64,000 nt of DNA from CAWBJO01 sp963789175 (lineage in GTDB: Bacteria > Pseudomonadota > Alphaproteobacteria > Rhizobiales > Aestuariivirgaceae): assembly GCA_963789175.1 (NCBI GenBank), contig CAWBJO010000002.1, positions 62,001 to 126,000 of the forward strand. Direction: 5' to 3'. Below the pieces are notes generated by a model, which was given only the letters and a program-made list of their open reading frames with translations, made no database searches and was not told the origin of the DNA. The position numbers were made by a program, and so were the translations under genes. This document shows, in pieces, positions 16,722-26,297 of the stretch (position 1 is its first letter; every line of letters starts with the position of its first letter).

Positions 16722-17218
16722 TTGGACAAGCATCAATCTGAACGCCCAGGGCGCTCCATACTTCTTTCACGAATGGCGGAGTCGCTCTTCATTGAAGCAC
16801 TCCGCTGTTACATGGAACAGTTGCCAAGCGATCAGACGGGCTGGCTTGCTGGTGCTCGTGACCCAGTCGTCGGAGCTACCTTGACACTGCTGCATCGCAA
16901 TCCTGCCAGAAACTGGACGCTAGATGAGTTGGCAAAAGACATCGGCACTTCGCGCTCCGTTATTGAGAAACGATTCAACAGGCTTCTAGGCTCATCGCCG
17001 ATGCCTATCTGACGAACTGGCGGCTCGAGATGGGGGCTAGGCAGTTGCGAGCGTCAGCTACGCCGGTCATCCATATTGCCGCGGAAGTCGGCTACGAATC
17101 CGAGTCTGCATTTAACCGAGCCTTCAAGCGTTCATTTGGGGTCCCGCCTGCTCAATATCGACGACGGCATTTCGATGGAACACCGAGCAATAGCTCTTCG
17201 AATACGCAAGCGAGGTAG
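16722..17218 (+). pseudogene. AraC-family regulator, truncated and frameshifted
   Basis: Two frames together give the C-terminal part of an AraC regulator with a cupin sensor. The first, ending at 17012, has a linker plus the first helix-turn-helix (NWTLDELAKDIGTSRSVIEKRFNRLLGSSPM). The second resumes as AYLTNWRLEMGARQL and carries the second helix-turn-helix (HIAAEVGYESESAFNRAFKRSFGVPPAQYR). The switch occurs at ATG 17001-17003, where the usual ATGGCC (M-A) has become ATGCC: a one-base loss. The cupin half before about residue 16722 is absent. It is not functional as a whole regulator. Confidence 0.82.
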
Positions 17219-17310
17219 GGCGTTGGATTGAGCTCCCTGGTAAAGCGACTATAGCGCGTGTCGAGGACGACGGCCGGTTCGTCTCGCCTCCCCATCTTCG
17301 GCGCATTGCG

Positions 17311-17985
17311 CTATTCGGTCAACAAATCACTGCGGCGGATACGACTGTCGATCACTTCGCCTCGCTCCTTTGCGAGTGCCGCCATAATTCGTGTGATGAC
17401 GCAAACGGCAAGCCGCGCTGCAGTTCCGCTAACATCGAACATCGGACAAAGCTCGGACACGTCGATCACACTTGCGTTCTTGAATTTTGCAATCATTTCG
17501 GTAATTCGCATCATTTCACGCGATTCCATTTCTCCAGGCTCTGTAGCCGTGACACCTGGTGCGGCCGATGCATCCATGACGTTGAAGTTGAAGCTGATGT
17601 ACTGTGCTTCAGTGTTATTCCACACTCGAGCCAGCGCCTCCGCTGCTGGAGGTTAGACACCGTTTCTCAGGAGCTCCAACATCGAAGTGAACTGGATGCC
17701 ACGGTCCCGAGCGAGGTCAATCCAGTCCTTCGGGTTCATCGAATTCCGCGCTCCAATGTGAGCGATATTCTCAACTGAAAGGTTCGGGAGCTCGGATATT
17801 CGCGCCAGCGCGCAGGGAGCAAGATTTCTTTCTCCTGCCCAAGTGTCAGCCAAGTCCAAGTGCGCTCCAAAATGGAGGTAGCCCATTTTCTTCTTCCCGA
17901 TGTGATCGGAAAGGGCTTTGGTGGCTGCTATCGAAAGTGATCGATCACCTCCAACTAGGATAGGCACGAGACCGTCTGGTCGAGG
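17311..17985 (-). pseudogene. Broken copy of ligand-poor ureohydrolase-like protein
   Basis: This remnant of about 220 residues is homologous to residues from about 125 on of the protein at 28423-29469. It keeps that protein's unusual signature: GGDRS instead of GGDHS, HFGAHLD, and SFNFNVMD instead of DxDxxD. An in-frame TAA at 17653-17655 replaces a glutamate codon that is present in the intact copy, where spacing is otherwise identical. The N-terminal third is missing, with a TAG at 17986-17988. It lies downstream of the iron-type dehydrogenase gene. It records a past duplication of the pseudoenzyme lineage. Confidence 0.85.
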
Positions 17986-18071
17986 CTATATCCCCTATCG
18001 TCTGGGATTTGGTTGTTTTTGCATTGATCCTGAAGTCCGCAACCAACTCACAGTGCTTGCCAGACGCGTGC

Positions 18072-19109
18072 CTATTTCCAAGCGCCGTAGACGGCCTCGA
18101 TATTCCGCTTCAGAGTATCGACAAAATTCTGCGTTATCTTCGTGTCGTGAGCGATCGAGTACCAGAGATTGTTTTGGCGAACATAGTCCTGGAGATCGAA
18201 CAGGGCTTGAGCGGTATCCTGCCATGTCACTCCCATGGCCTCCGGCCTAATATCAAGGCCGATATCGTGCATGCAGGAGAGCATTTCACCGGCGCGCGAA
18301 TTGTGGAGCAGAGAGCCGATATAGACTCCAAGGCAAACCGGCTGGCCATGGATGAACTTCTTGCCGGTCAGCTTCTCGAGAGAATAAAAGAAGAAGTGAT
18401 CAATTCCTTCGATATGCCGCGGATTCCATCCTGATCCGTGATACGTGCTTCCGTGCCGCAGGCCGTCGATCAGCACGTCGATGCCCTTGTCCGTCAGGTC
18501 GCGTATTTCCTTTCGATGTTTCAACACTGCTTCAACCTTTTCCATCGAAAGCTCTGCCATTGCCTCGTCGTAGGGCCATTTGGCCTCGCAGTGGCCCTTC
18601 GCCGTTGCATACTTCCAGTCGAGAATACCTGTGTGATTGCACAGAATGTCGCCGATACCGGAGTGATTGAAGCGAGGCGGTGCTGCGCGCAGCACGTCAT
18701 AGTCGATATAGACGGCTTCCGGGACCGCCCAGCCCATATAGCGAACCGCGCCATCGATGCGTATCCCGGCGCGCTGACCCCATGAGGCATTCATCGACAG
18801 TGCCGTCTGAACTTGAAAAAGTGGCACGCGTGTCTTCCAGACAAAGAACTTGGCGGCATCCAATGCCATTCCTCCGCCGAGGCCAACGACTGCCTCGAAG
18901 GACGGGAGTTTCTTCAAATCGTCAAGCAACACTTGCTGTTCGACGGAATGAACAAAGTAAGGAACGAACTCCGCGCCTTCGAAGAAGTGCTGAAATTTCG
19001 GCCACAAGTCTTCCATCGTGCAAAGGAGGAAAGGCCGATGGACGAAGTTCCTCAGTTCCCCGACCAGGTTGCGCCCGAGGATCGTCTGAAAGGCGTTTGA
19101 ATACTTCAT
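18072..19109 (-). CDS. Iron-containing alcohol dehydrogenase / glycerol-1-phosphate dehydrogenase-like
   Basis: This 345-residue protein has a GGG nucleotide-binding loop (VVGLGGGMALDAAKFF), a metal-site aspartate in FNHSGIGDILCNHTG and histidines in GSTYHGSGWNPRHIEGIDHFF and FIHGQPVCLG. This order is that of the Fe-ADH/glycerol-1-phosphate dehydrogenase (AraM-like) branch: NAD-binding N-domain, helical metal-binding C-domain. It reduces or oxidises a polyol or polyol-phosphate. It is the last gene of the minus operon 23246-18072, 17 bases after the ATPase. It therefore probably acts on the imported sugar or polyol. Confidence 0.82.
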   Translation of the reverse strand: MKYSNAFQTILGRNLVGELRNFVHRPFLLCTMEDLWPKFQHFFEGAEFVPYFVHSVEQQVLLDDLKKLPSFEAVVGLGGGMALDAAKFFVWKTRVPLFQVQTALSMNASWGQRAGIRIDGAVRYMGWAVPEAVYIDYDVLRAAPPRFNHSGIGDILCNHTGILDWKYATAKGHCEAKWPYDEAMAELSMEKVEAVLKHRKEIRDLTDKGIDVLIDGLRHGSTYHGSGWNPRHIEGIDHFFFYSLEKLTGKKFIHGQPVCLGVYIGSLLHNSRAGEMLSCMHDIGLDIRPEAMGVTWQDTAQALFDLQDYVRQNNLWYSIAHDTKITQNFVDTLKRNIEAVYGAWK

Positions 19110-19125
19110 CTTCTATCCTTTGCTC

Positions 19126-20202
19126 TCATGCGTGGATACGCTTGCCACTCAGCCGATCGAAAAAGAGGAAGTTCTCTGTCTTGAAGCTGAGTTGAATTTT
19201 CGTGCCGTGCGCGAGCGCCACAATACCGTTGAGCCGAGCGACCGCGGCGCCCCCGTCCCATTCGCATCTGATGAGCGTTGCAGGCCCGACGGGCTGAGAA
19301 TCCACTACCAGCACCGGCAGCCCGTTTTCTGTAATGAAAATGTGTTCAGGCCTGATCGACAGATCGACTTCGCCTCGGTGATTGACAAGCGCTCGCGATT
19401 GCGCATCCGTTAGAGGGAACTCGGCAACTCCGGCCCTCGCGTAGAGCTTGTTCGATCTCTGTTCGAGGGCGACCGGGACGATTTCAATCCGAGGGTGCCC
19501 GATGAAGGTGGCTACATACTTCGTGGCTGGTCGTGCATACACCTCTTCGGGCGGAGCAAACTGCTCAATCATCCCGTTCCTCATGATTGCGATCCGATCA
19601 GAAATGGAAAGCGCTTCCTCTTGATCGTGAGTCACGAAGATCGAAGTCACTCCTAGTCGAGAGTGAAGTTGCTTCACCTCGCCCCGCATATGATTCCGAA
19701 GTGCGGCGTCCAGGTTGGAAAAGGGCTCGTCGAAAAGAAATAACTTGGGTTCGCGGACGATGGCGCGACCAATGGCCACTCGCTGCTGCTGTCCGCCGGA
19801 CAACTCGGAAGGATAGCGGTCGAGCAAGGTTAGAAGCCCCAGTGCGTCGGCGGTCCCCTTCACGCGTCGCTCGATCTCGGTAGGGGTGGCGCGCTTCAGC
19901 CTCAAGTTGAAGCCGATGTTTTGGGCAACAGTCATATGCGGGTATAGCGCGTAGTTCTGAAAAACCATTGCAACGTCGCGGTCAATCGGCTCCAAGCCGT
20001 TGACCCGTCGATCGTCCATGTAGATGTCGCCGGACGTCACATCGTCGAGACCGCCAATGAGGTTGAGAGTTGTCGTCTTGCCGCAACCCGAAGGTCCGAG
20101 CAGGGTAACGAATTCCGTGTCCGCGATCTCAATGTCGATGTCCCGGCAGACCTCCACAGATCCGAAGGATTTCGACACTTTGACAAGTCGAATTGCTGGC
20201 AT
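19126..20202 (-). CDS. Sugar ABC importer ATPase, MsmK/UgpC type
   Basis: This 358-residue ATPase has Walker A GPSGCGKTT (about residues 34-42), Q-loop FQNYALYPHM, signature LSGGQQQR, and Walker B LFLFDEP followed by the D-loop and switch His in VTHDQEE. After about residue 235 a TOBE regulatory domain follows, as in MalK. It completes the importer encoded at 19126-23246. As the only MalK-like ATPase in the window it might also energise the permeases at 2321-4388, which lack one. Confidence 0.93.
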   Translation of the reverse strand: MPAIRLVKVSKSFGSVEVCRDIDIEIADTEFVTLLGPSGCGKTTTLNLIGGLDDVTSGDIYMDDRRVNGLEPIDRDVAMVFQNYALYPHMTVAQNIGFNLRLKRATPTEIERRVKGTADALGLLTLLDRYPSELSGGQQQRVAIGRAIVREPKLFLFDEPFSNLDAALRNHMRGEVKQLHSRLGVTSIFVTHDQEEALSISDRIAIMRNGMIEQFAPPEEVYARPATKYVATFIGHPRIEIVPVALEQRSNKLYARAGVAEFPLTDAQSRALVNHRGEVDLSIRPEHIFITENGLPVLVVDSQPVGPATLIRCEWDGGAAVARLNGIVALAHGTKIQLSFKTENFLFFDRLSGKRIHA

Positions 20203-20205
20203 GCT

Positions 20206-21039
20206 CTAGCCCTTGAGCAATCCGTCGGCGAAGCCGCGCAGTATGCTGGATCTCAAGAGAAAAGTGAGCACCACGATCGGAGCGATGGAGATTGCAGCGG
20301 CCGCCATCATCTGGCCGAAGATAGTCTGGTACTGACCGGCGAAGGAGGAGATGACGAGCGGTACCGTCTGGGAATTCTGTCTGGTCATGATGAGGGCAAA
20401 GAAAAACTCGTTCCATGCTTCGATGAATGCGAAGCTTGACGCCGCGAATAATGTCGGGATGGACATGGGAAGGACAATCCATCCAAAGGTCTGAACGATC
20501 GTTGCGCCGTCCACGCGTGCCGCTCGCTCGAGGTCACGCGGCAGTCCCACGAAGAAACCGCGCAATACCCATATGACGACGGGCAGGTTGAATGACAGAT
20601 AAACCAGGATGAGATTGATACGTGTATCAATCAGACCGAGCTTCGATGCAGCGATAAACAGCGGGATGACTATGACGATGGCAGGAAACATCTGTGCAGC
20701 CAGGATGAGGAGCAGCAGTGCATCCTGATTCATCACTTCCAGCCGGGCTAGGGCATAGGCTGCGGGCGCGCCGATGAGAATAGCAAGGAAGGTGGTGAAG
20801 CCTGCCACAATCACCGAATTCGCGAGACCCTTGCCGAGAAAAGCGGCTGAGCCGAGAACTTCGCGGAAGTTCGCCAAGGTGAACGAACTGGGCGAGAGAT
20901 CGGGTGGAGACGAAATGAGTGCCTGCTGCTGAAGGAAACTCGACAAAATCAGCCAGACGAATGGCCCGGTGGCAATCATGACGAAAACCGACAGCGCCAG
21001 GACCACACCGCCTTGCGATGCGAAGGTTCGCACGGTCAT
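20206..21039 (-). CDS. Sugar ABC importer permease, MalG type
   Basis: This 277-residue permease starts MTVRTFASQGGVVLALSVFV. The start codon overlaps the stop of the upstream permease (ATGA, 21036-21039), which fixes it over a spurious longer frame to 21471. Six membrane segments are visible; the EAA loop is ERAARVDGATIVQTFGWIVLP. It ends 4 bases before the ATPase start. Part of the importer 23246-19126. Confidence 0.9.
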   Translation of the reverse strand: MTVRTFASQGGVVLALSVFVMIATGPFVWLILSSFLQQQALISSPPDLSPSSFTLANFREVLGSAAFLGKGLANSVIVAGFTTFLAILIGAPAAYALARLEVMNQDALLLLILAAQMFPAIVIVIPLFIAASKLGLIDTRINLILVYLSFNLPVVIWVLRGFFVGLPRDLERAARVDGATIVQTFGWIVLPMSIPTLFAASSFAFIEAWNEFFFALIMTRQNSQTVPLVISSFAGQYQTIFGQMMAAAAISIAPIVVLTFLLRSSILRGFADGLLKG

Positions 21040-21947
21040 CGCCTTCCGCCTGGCTTGAGTAGCCGCATGTAGACGATTGCGAGGACCAAGCTTGTCAGGA
21101 AGATCAGGTTGGCGATGGCCGCTCCATAGCCAAACTGGAGGAAATTGAAGGTCACGCGATATGCGAGGAAGTTCATGACTACGGTCCCGTCGGCCGGACC
21201 GCCCTTGGTCAGCACGTAGATCAGGTCGAAGGTTCGCAATGACCAGATCGTCTGCAGAGTTATCGCAATCGCGATAGGAGTCTTGAGGGCGGGGAGGGTG
21301 ATGTAGCGAAAACTCTGCCAAGTATTCGCGCCGTCCGCTCGTGCCGCTCGGTACTGCATCCTGGGAATGTTCTGGAGCGCGGCGAGAAGCAGAACGGCGA
21401 TGAAGGGCGTGGACTTCCAGACGTCCACCAGCAGCAGCATATTCAACGCGCGGAAAGGCTCGCCTAGCCATGTAACGTTGCCATCAGTTAGGCCCAGTCC
21501 AACGAGGAGGGCATTCAGGACCCCGTAGTTCGAATGATAGATCCACTTCCAGAGGACAGCATTGGCGACGGGTGCGATGGCCCATGGCAACAAAAGGAGA
21601 ATGCGGAAACCAGACCAACGACCCAGTGGGTGATTGAGGAGCAGGGCGACGCCTAGACCCAGCGTGACGACGCTCGCCACCTCGACGAAAGTGAAATAGA
21701 GCGTGTTCACAAGCGCGTTGTGAACGGCCTTGTCTCCAAAAAGACGAGAATAGTTTTCGAGCCCGATGAAAGGAGTGTCGAGCCTGCCAGCTGCGAGGTT
21801 GGCATCCGTGAAGGACAGCCAGATCGAGTAGAGAACTGGGGCTGCGAGGAGCAGCCCCAGAACGACGATTGTAGGCAGGAGAAAAAGCTGGGCCGCCCGC
21901 TTCGATCGGAGATTCGGTCTCCGCTCTGCAATGACGGCCACAGTCAT
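21036..21947 (-). CDS. Sugar ABC importer permease, MalF type
   Basis: This 303-residue permease has a short cytoplasmic N-terminus (RRPNLRSKRAAQLFLLPTIVV), six membrane segments, and an EAA-like loop (YRAARADGANTWQSFRYITLP). The FIGLENYSRLF and NALVNTLYFTFVEV stretches are classic for MalF/UgpA partners. It lies 7 bases after the binding-protein stop and overlaps the next permease by ATGA. Confidence 0.9.
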   Translation of the reverse strand: MTVAVIAERRPNLRSKRAAQLFLLPTIVVLGLLLAAPVLYSIWLSFTDANLAAGRLDTPFIGLENYSRLFGDKAVHNALVNTLYFTFVEVASVVTLGLGVALLLNHPLGRWSGFRILLLLPWAIAPVANAVLWKWIYHSNYGVLNALLVGLGLTDGNVTWLGEPFRALNMLLLVDVWKSTPFIAVLLLAALQNIPRMQYRAARADGANTWQSFRYITLPALKTPIAIAITLQTIWSLRTFDLIYVLTKGGPADGTVVMNFLAYRVTFNFLQFGYGAAIANLIFLTSLVLAIVYMRLLKPGGRR

Positions 21948-21953
21948 CCGATG

Positions 21954-23246
21954 CTAGCCGCGCTTCTTCACGATTGCGGAAACGAGCGTTTCCGCTTCGG
22001 CGAGAGCATCCTTGGCACTCGACTTGCCGGCGAGAGCTTTGTTGATCTCGGTACCAATGGCCACCGTCACCTCGTTGTAGTCCGGGGTCACGTAGCTGTC
22101 GTACGGATGCTTTGCCTGCTCCAGCACCGCTGCTGCGTTCGGCAAGGCTGATTGCACTTCCGGATCGGCGAGGACCGAGAGGCGAATGGGCAGCCAGCCG
22201 GTGTCGATTGCCTGTCGCTTCTGAACCTCCTTGTCGAGATAGAACTCGATCAGCTTCGTCGCCACGTCCGGATCCTTGCAGGTCTTTGTGATCGTCCAGG
22301 CGTCCGTGCCGTCGATGGAGGCGGTGCCGGCCGGGCCTGCGGGGAGAAGAGCGCCGGCAAGTTTGCCGACTATCTTCGACGATGCTGGATCGTTCGCAGG
22401 CTTCCACATGAATGGCCAATTCATCATCATCGCCGCCTTTCCTGCCATCATCACGTTCGTCGCGTCATTGATCCCGACGTACGAGATCGAACCCGGATCG
22501 GTATATGGCATGAGATCGATCATCATTTGCAGGGCAGCGTGGCCGGAATCGTTGTTGAAAGCCGGAGTTCCGTCGTCATTGTACAACTTGCCTCCCGCCT
22601 GCTGCAGGAAGCACATCCAATAGGATGCCGAGCCGCCAATCCCGGCCGGCTCGCCATAGTTCAGCACCCAACCGAACTGGCCATCCCGGGTTGTTTCCTT
22701 GGCAGCTGCCTTCAGTTCGTCCCAGGTCTTCGGCGCCGCATTGAAACCAGCCTTCTGAAGCAATTCGGTGTTGTGAAAAAGCGTGAGCAAAGAAAGGGTG
22801 AATACGACACCACTGGTCTCGCCGTCCCAGGTGACGGTGGCGAAGCTCGACTTCGGCAGGTCCTCGACAAGCTCCTTGGAAAGCTTGGATGAGAAGGGGG
22901 TCAAGAATTTGGCGAATTCGGGTACCCAGCCCGACATATAGACCACGTCCCAAACGTGCTCGCCCGAGGCAAAGGTCGTGGCCATCTTGTCGTGAAGTTC
23001 AGGCCACGTCACGAGGTCGTATGATACCTTCGCATCGTTGGCCTTCTGCCAGTCGGCAAATGCCGATTCCGAAAATTTGGCCGCGCCCGGAGGCGCGGGG
23101 TCGGGTGGCCGCGGCCCAAACACATTGAGACTTTTGCTTTGAGCGAATGACTGGCCTATCTGAAGTAGCGACGTGAGGCCGACCGCAGAACCTGCGGCTG
23201 CAGCCTTGAGGATGTTTCGACGACTTAGCGGCTGATTTAGGAACAT
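21954..23246 (-). CDS. Sugar ABC importer substrate-binding protein, family 1, Tat exported
   Basis: This 430-residue binding protein starts MFLNQPLSRRNILKAAAAGS, with a twin-arginine signal and an AxA-like site near residue 35. The start is backed by a GGGAGGG site; the longer frame to 23291 is not supported. The body holds the family 1 core (WDVVYMSGWVPEFAKFLTPF; FNNDSGHAALQMMIDLMPYTDP). It is first in an operon with two permeases, ATPase and an iron-type dehydrogenase. The ligand is probably a sugar or polyol, inferred from that dehydrogenase. Confidence 0.9.
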   Translation of the reverse strand: MFLNQPLSRRNILKAAAAGSAVGLTSLLQIGQSFAQSKSLNVFGPRPPDPAPPGAAKFSESAFADWQKANDAKVSYDLVTWPELHDKMATTFASGEHVWDVVYMSGWVPEFAKFLTPFSSKLSKELVEDLPKSSFATVTWDGETSGVVFTLSLLTLFHNTELLQKAGFNAAPKTWDELKAAAKETTRDGQFGWVLNYGEPAGIGGSASYWMCFLQQAGGKLYNDDGTPAFNNDSGHAALQMMIDLMPYTDPGSISYVGINDATNVMMAGKAAMMMNWPFMWKPANDPASSKIVGKLAGALLPAGPAGTASIDGTDAWTITKTCKDPDVATKLIEFYLDKEVQKRQAIDTGWLPIRLSVLADPEVQSALPNAAAVLEQAKHPYDSYVTPDYNEVTVAIGTEINKALAGKSSAKDALAEAETLVSAIVKKRG

Positions 23247-24148
23247 GGGTTTCCCTCCCTCGCTTGCAATCCCGATGCCCCAATCCGGCACCTTCGGAGA
23301 TCTTCGAACATCTCCTGGGAAAACACTATTCTACCTCAACGCAGCTGTCAGCGGTCTCGTCATAAGCCGCCTCCCGAGCCCTCGAACAAGACCGCAAGGC
23401 GCGGGTTGGGGAATCCAGACCTCACTACGTTTCTCGCCTGCCGTTACCGTTCAGCCTTGCGATCGCTTGCGGGACCTCTTCAAACGAATAGCATATGATT
23501 TTCGCGCCAACGGTAAGCAGGGTGTCGCGGTGGTTTGGATAGCTGTGCCGCCGCCGATGAAACCAATTGCTTCGCATTCCCGCACTTTCTGCTGCCGGTT
23601 CTTCCCCGCGCTCGATAGGGACGGGCGCTCCGAGCTACCTGCCTAGCTCCTGCCGCTATCCCGCAATCATTGGTGATGTCGAGATGACAAAACTCCTGCT
23701 GGCCCGTGGAGCCGATCCACGATTGAGCGATAACCTCGGGCGTACAGCCGGATCTATTGTCTACCAAAGGAATAGCCCGCGCATGTTGGCAATCTTTCGA
23801 AGTTTGGGGATGAACTGACCGTGGTCGCTAACGAGCTAACTACCCTTGCCCCGATCTCTTGTGGAACGAATGCTACACAAAGCGAGGAGGGGATTTCCGT
23901 TCTCCCTGAGAGACTTCAAATGGCGTGAGCGAGGAAAACCATGCTTGGCAGAACATCCGCACTAGGTCAGTTGTTCTGTTACCGCATCGGCTAGCGGCTG
24001 CGTTGGCCCAATAAGGGCAACTATTGAACGATTTTTAGTGGTGTGCCACTGTGAAGCTGCCGCAGCCCTCCACAGCTTACGACCACAAATCATCGGCTGC
24101 TCGCAAGGCCCAAGTTCACAAGAGCCGCTCACTCAAAGGGGGAAAACC
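23247..24148. other. Divergent region with ankyrin remnant
   Basis: About 900 bases between two divergent importer operons. It holds a decayed ankyrin-repeat tail (23660-23818) and otherwise no recognisable gene. The promoters of both operons must lie here. Confidence 0.45.
23660..23818 (+). pseudogene. Ankyrin-repeat protein fragment
   Basis: The in-frame tail YPAIIGDVEMTKLLLARGADPRLSDNLGRTAG... shows one ankyrin repeat (GDVEMTKLLLARGADP) and a closing helix (SPRMLAIFRSLGMN) before TGA. A preceding repeat start (LDRDGRSELPA) is readable in another frame just upstream, so the gene is broken and lacks its N-terminus. Confidence 0.6.
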
Positions 24149-24943
24149 ATGAATCTTCCGTCAAGACGTGATTTGCTGATCCAGGGGTGTGCCCTGTTTG
24201 GTCTCCTGATCGCGAGCCCAAACTTGGCACAGGCCGACGTCGTTGAGAATGTCCAGAAGGCCGGAACTATCAAGATCGGCATCTTTGAAGACTTTCCGCC
24301 GTTCGCGTCCCTCGGCTCCGACATGCAGATTCAGGGCTATGATGTAGATATGGCCAACCTCATAGCGAAGTCGCTTGGCGTGAAGGCAGAACTGGTCGGC
24401 ATCAACGGTCAGAATCGCATTCCGTTTCTGACCGAAGGAAAAGTCGACATGCTTCTGAGCATCGGCTTCAGCGACGAGCGGGCGCAGGTCGTCGATTTCA
24501 CCGCTCCCTATGCTCCTTACTATATCGTCGTCATGGGGCCGCGTGATGTGGAAGTCAAAGGACCCGATGATCTCAAGGGCAAGACCATAGCCGTCAACAA
24601 AGGGACTCTGGAGGACACCGAGGTCACCAAGGTAGCGCCGGAAGGCGCCGATATTCAAAGGTTCAATGACTATGCAGGAGTTATTTCTGCTTTCCTGTCG
24701 GGTCAGTCTCAGCTGATGGTCGTAGGCAACGACGTTGGAGCAACGATCCTTGCAAAACAGCCGGCCATCGAGCCCGTCGAAAAATTCCACCTCTTGACTT
24801 CCCCTTCCAACATGGCGGTCAAGAAAGGGGAGACTGCGCTTCAACAGAAGCTCAACGACGTTCTCGCTGCAATGCGCAAGGACGGCAGTCTCAACGAATT
24901 GGCGACCAAATGGCTGAAGCAGCCGCTTCCCAGCGACTTCTAA
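24149..24943 (+). CDS. Polar amino acid ABC importer substrate-binding protein, family 3
   Basis: This 264-residue exported protein starts MNLPSRRDLLIQGCALFGLL, with a twin-arginine-like signal cleaved after AQA near residue 27. The family 3 core is plain: AGTIKIGIFEDFPPFASLGSDMQIQGYDVDMANLIAKSLGV, LLSIGFSDERAQVVDFTAPY, and GKTIAVNKGTLEDTEVTK. A GGGGGA site precedes the ATG; the frame extending to 24038 has no support. It is first gene of the importer operon that ends with the M24 hydrolase. The ligand is likely an amino acid or derivative. Confidence 0.9.
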   Translation: MNLPSRRDLLIQGCALFGLLIASPNLAQADVVENVQKAGTIKIGIFEDFPPFASLGSDMQIQGYDVDMANLIAKSLGVKAELVGINGQNRIPFLTEGKVDMLLSIGFSDERAQVVDFTAPYAPYYIVVMGPRDVEVKGPDDLKGKTIAVNKGTLEDTEVTKVAPEGADIQRFNDYAGVISAFLSGQSQLMVVGNDVGATILAKQPAIEPVEKFHLLTSPSNMAVKKGETALQQKLNDVLAAMRKDGSLNELATKWLKQPLPSDF

Positions 24944-24955
24944 TTCATTTAGCCA

Positions 24956-25621
24956 ATGGGCTATCAGCTCGATTTCGGTGCGCTGGTTAGCTATGTGAGT
25001 TTGCTGCTGCAAGGGGCAGCGATGACTCTTGCACTGACGGCGGTCGCCGCAACGATCGGACTTGCCCTGAGCATCGGTGGAGCCGCAACGGCGCGTTGGG
25101 GATTGCCTTGGGCGCGCGCGATTGTCTTGGTGTATGTCGAACTCATTCGCAACACGCCCTTCCTCGTGCAGTTATTCTTCATCTTCTTTGGCCTTCCAAG
25201 CCTTGGCGTGCGTTTGACTGCGCTACAGGCCGCCGTCCTGGCCATGACAATCAATCTCACGGCCTACACGATCGAGATATTGCGAGCCGGGATCGGAGCG
25301 GTTCACCCTGGGCAGCGGGAAGCGGGACTTGCGCTCGGCATTACACCTTTCTCGGTATTTGTTTTCCTGGTCCTGCCTCAGGCAATTGCAAACGTCTACC
25401 CGGCTCTCGTCAGTCAAATAGTCATTACGATGCTCGAGTCTGCCGTAGTGTCGCAGATTGCAGTCGTCGATTTGACCCATGTCGCCGACTTCATACAATC
25501 CCGCACCTACCGGGCCTTCGAGACGTACTTCGTAATCGCCGGCATCTATCTATCCATGGCGCTGGGACTGAGATGGGCATTGGCGCGAGCCGGGCGCAAG
25601 CTGCTCGGTCGACCGAGATGA
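24956..25621 (+). CDS. Polar amino acid ABC importer permease (HisQ/HisM type)
   Basis: This 221-residue permease opens with GYQLDFGALVSYVSLLLQGAAMTLALT, then the family motifs YVELIRNTPFLVQLFFIFFGLP and EILRAGIGAVHPGQREAGLALG, the EAA loop. About five membrane segments. It follows the binding protein by 12 bases and precedes the second permease by 10. It forms a heterodimeric channel with that partner. Confidence 0.9.
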   Translation: MGYQLDFGALVSYVSLLLQGAAMTLALTAVAATIGLALSIGGAATARWGLPWARAIVLVYVELIRNTPFLVQLFFIFFGLPSLGVRLTALQAAVLAMTINLTAYTIEILRAGIGAVHPGQREAGLALGITPFSVFVFLVLPQAIANVYPALVSQIVITMLESAVVSQIAVVDLTHVADFIQSRTYRAFETYFVIAGIYLSMALGLRWALARAGRKLLGRPR

Positions 25622-25631
25622 GGGTCTTGCC

Positions 25632-26282
25632 GTGATCAGCCTATCGGTCTGGGACATCATCCCGTTCCTGCTGTCGGCGGCGCGCTGGACGCTCCTCCTT
25701 TCCGCCATTGCCTTCGTGGGCGGCGGAACTCTTGCTTCGATGCTCTTGTTTCTTCGCTACGCCCAGCCGGCATTCGGAGCGAAGCTCGTCTTCCTCTATG
25801 TCGAGCTCTTTCAAGGCACCCCGCTCCTACTACAACTGTTTCTAGTATTCTTCGGATTGCCCCTACTGGGTATCGAGATCTCACCGCTGATGGCGGCTGG
25901 AGTTGCGCTTACATTCTATGCGGCGGCGTTTCTAGCTGAGATCTGGCGAGGCTGCGTGGACGCCGTTCCTCGAGGACAGTGGGAGGCCAGTGCTGCCGTC
26001 GGACTGAATTTTTGGCACCAGATGCGCTGTATAATTTTACCCCAGGCGCTCGTCATCGCATTGCCACCAACGGTGGGATTTCTGGTCCAGCTGGTCAAGG
26101 CGACCGCCCTGTCGTCCATCGTCGGTTTCAACGATCTGACGAGAGCCGGCACGATCGTCAGCAACGCGACCTTTCAGCCATTTTTGGTCTATGGGCTGGT
26201 TGCGCTGATCTATTTCGCAATTTGCTATCCCCTTACGATGTGTTCCAGACTCATGGAGCGAAAGCTGGCTCGAGCTCGCTAG
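25632..26282 (+). CDS. Polar amino acid ABC importer permease (HisM type)
   Basis: This 216-residue permease starts at GTG 25632. Motifs are YVELFQGTPLLLQLFLVFFGLP and the EAA loop EIWRGCVDAVPRGQWEASAAVGLN. The Trp in the loop and SSIVGFNDLTRAG near the C-terminus are shared with GlnP/HisM proteins. Third gene of the operon, 15 bases before the ATPase. Confidence 0.9.
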   Translation: MISLSVWDIIPFLLSAARWTLLLSAIAFVGGGTLASMLLFLRYAQPAFGAKLVFLYVELFQGTPLLLQLFLVFFGLPLLGIEISPLMAAGVALTFYAAAFLAEIWRGCVDAVPRGQWEASAAVGLNFWHQMRCIILPQALVIALPPTVGFLVQLVKATALSSIVGFNDLTRAGTIVSNATFQPFLVYGLVALIYFAICYPLTMCSRLMERKLARAR

Positions 26283-26297
26283 GGAAAGGCGCCGTTG

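Noticed and set aside
21040..21471. N-terminal extension of the MalG-type permease to 21471
   Set aside because: It overlaps the MalF-type gene out of frame, and the membrane-protein pattern begins at 21039.
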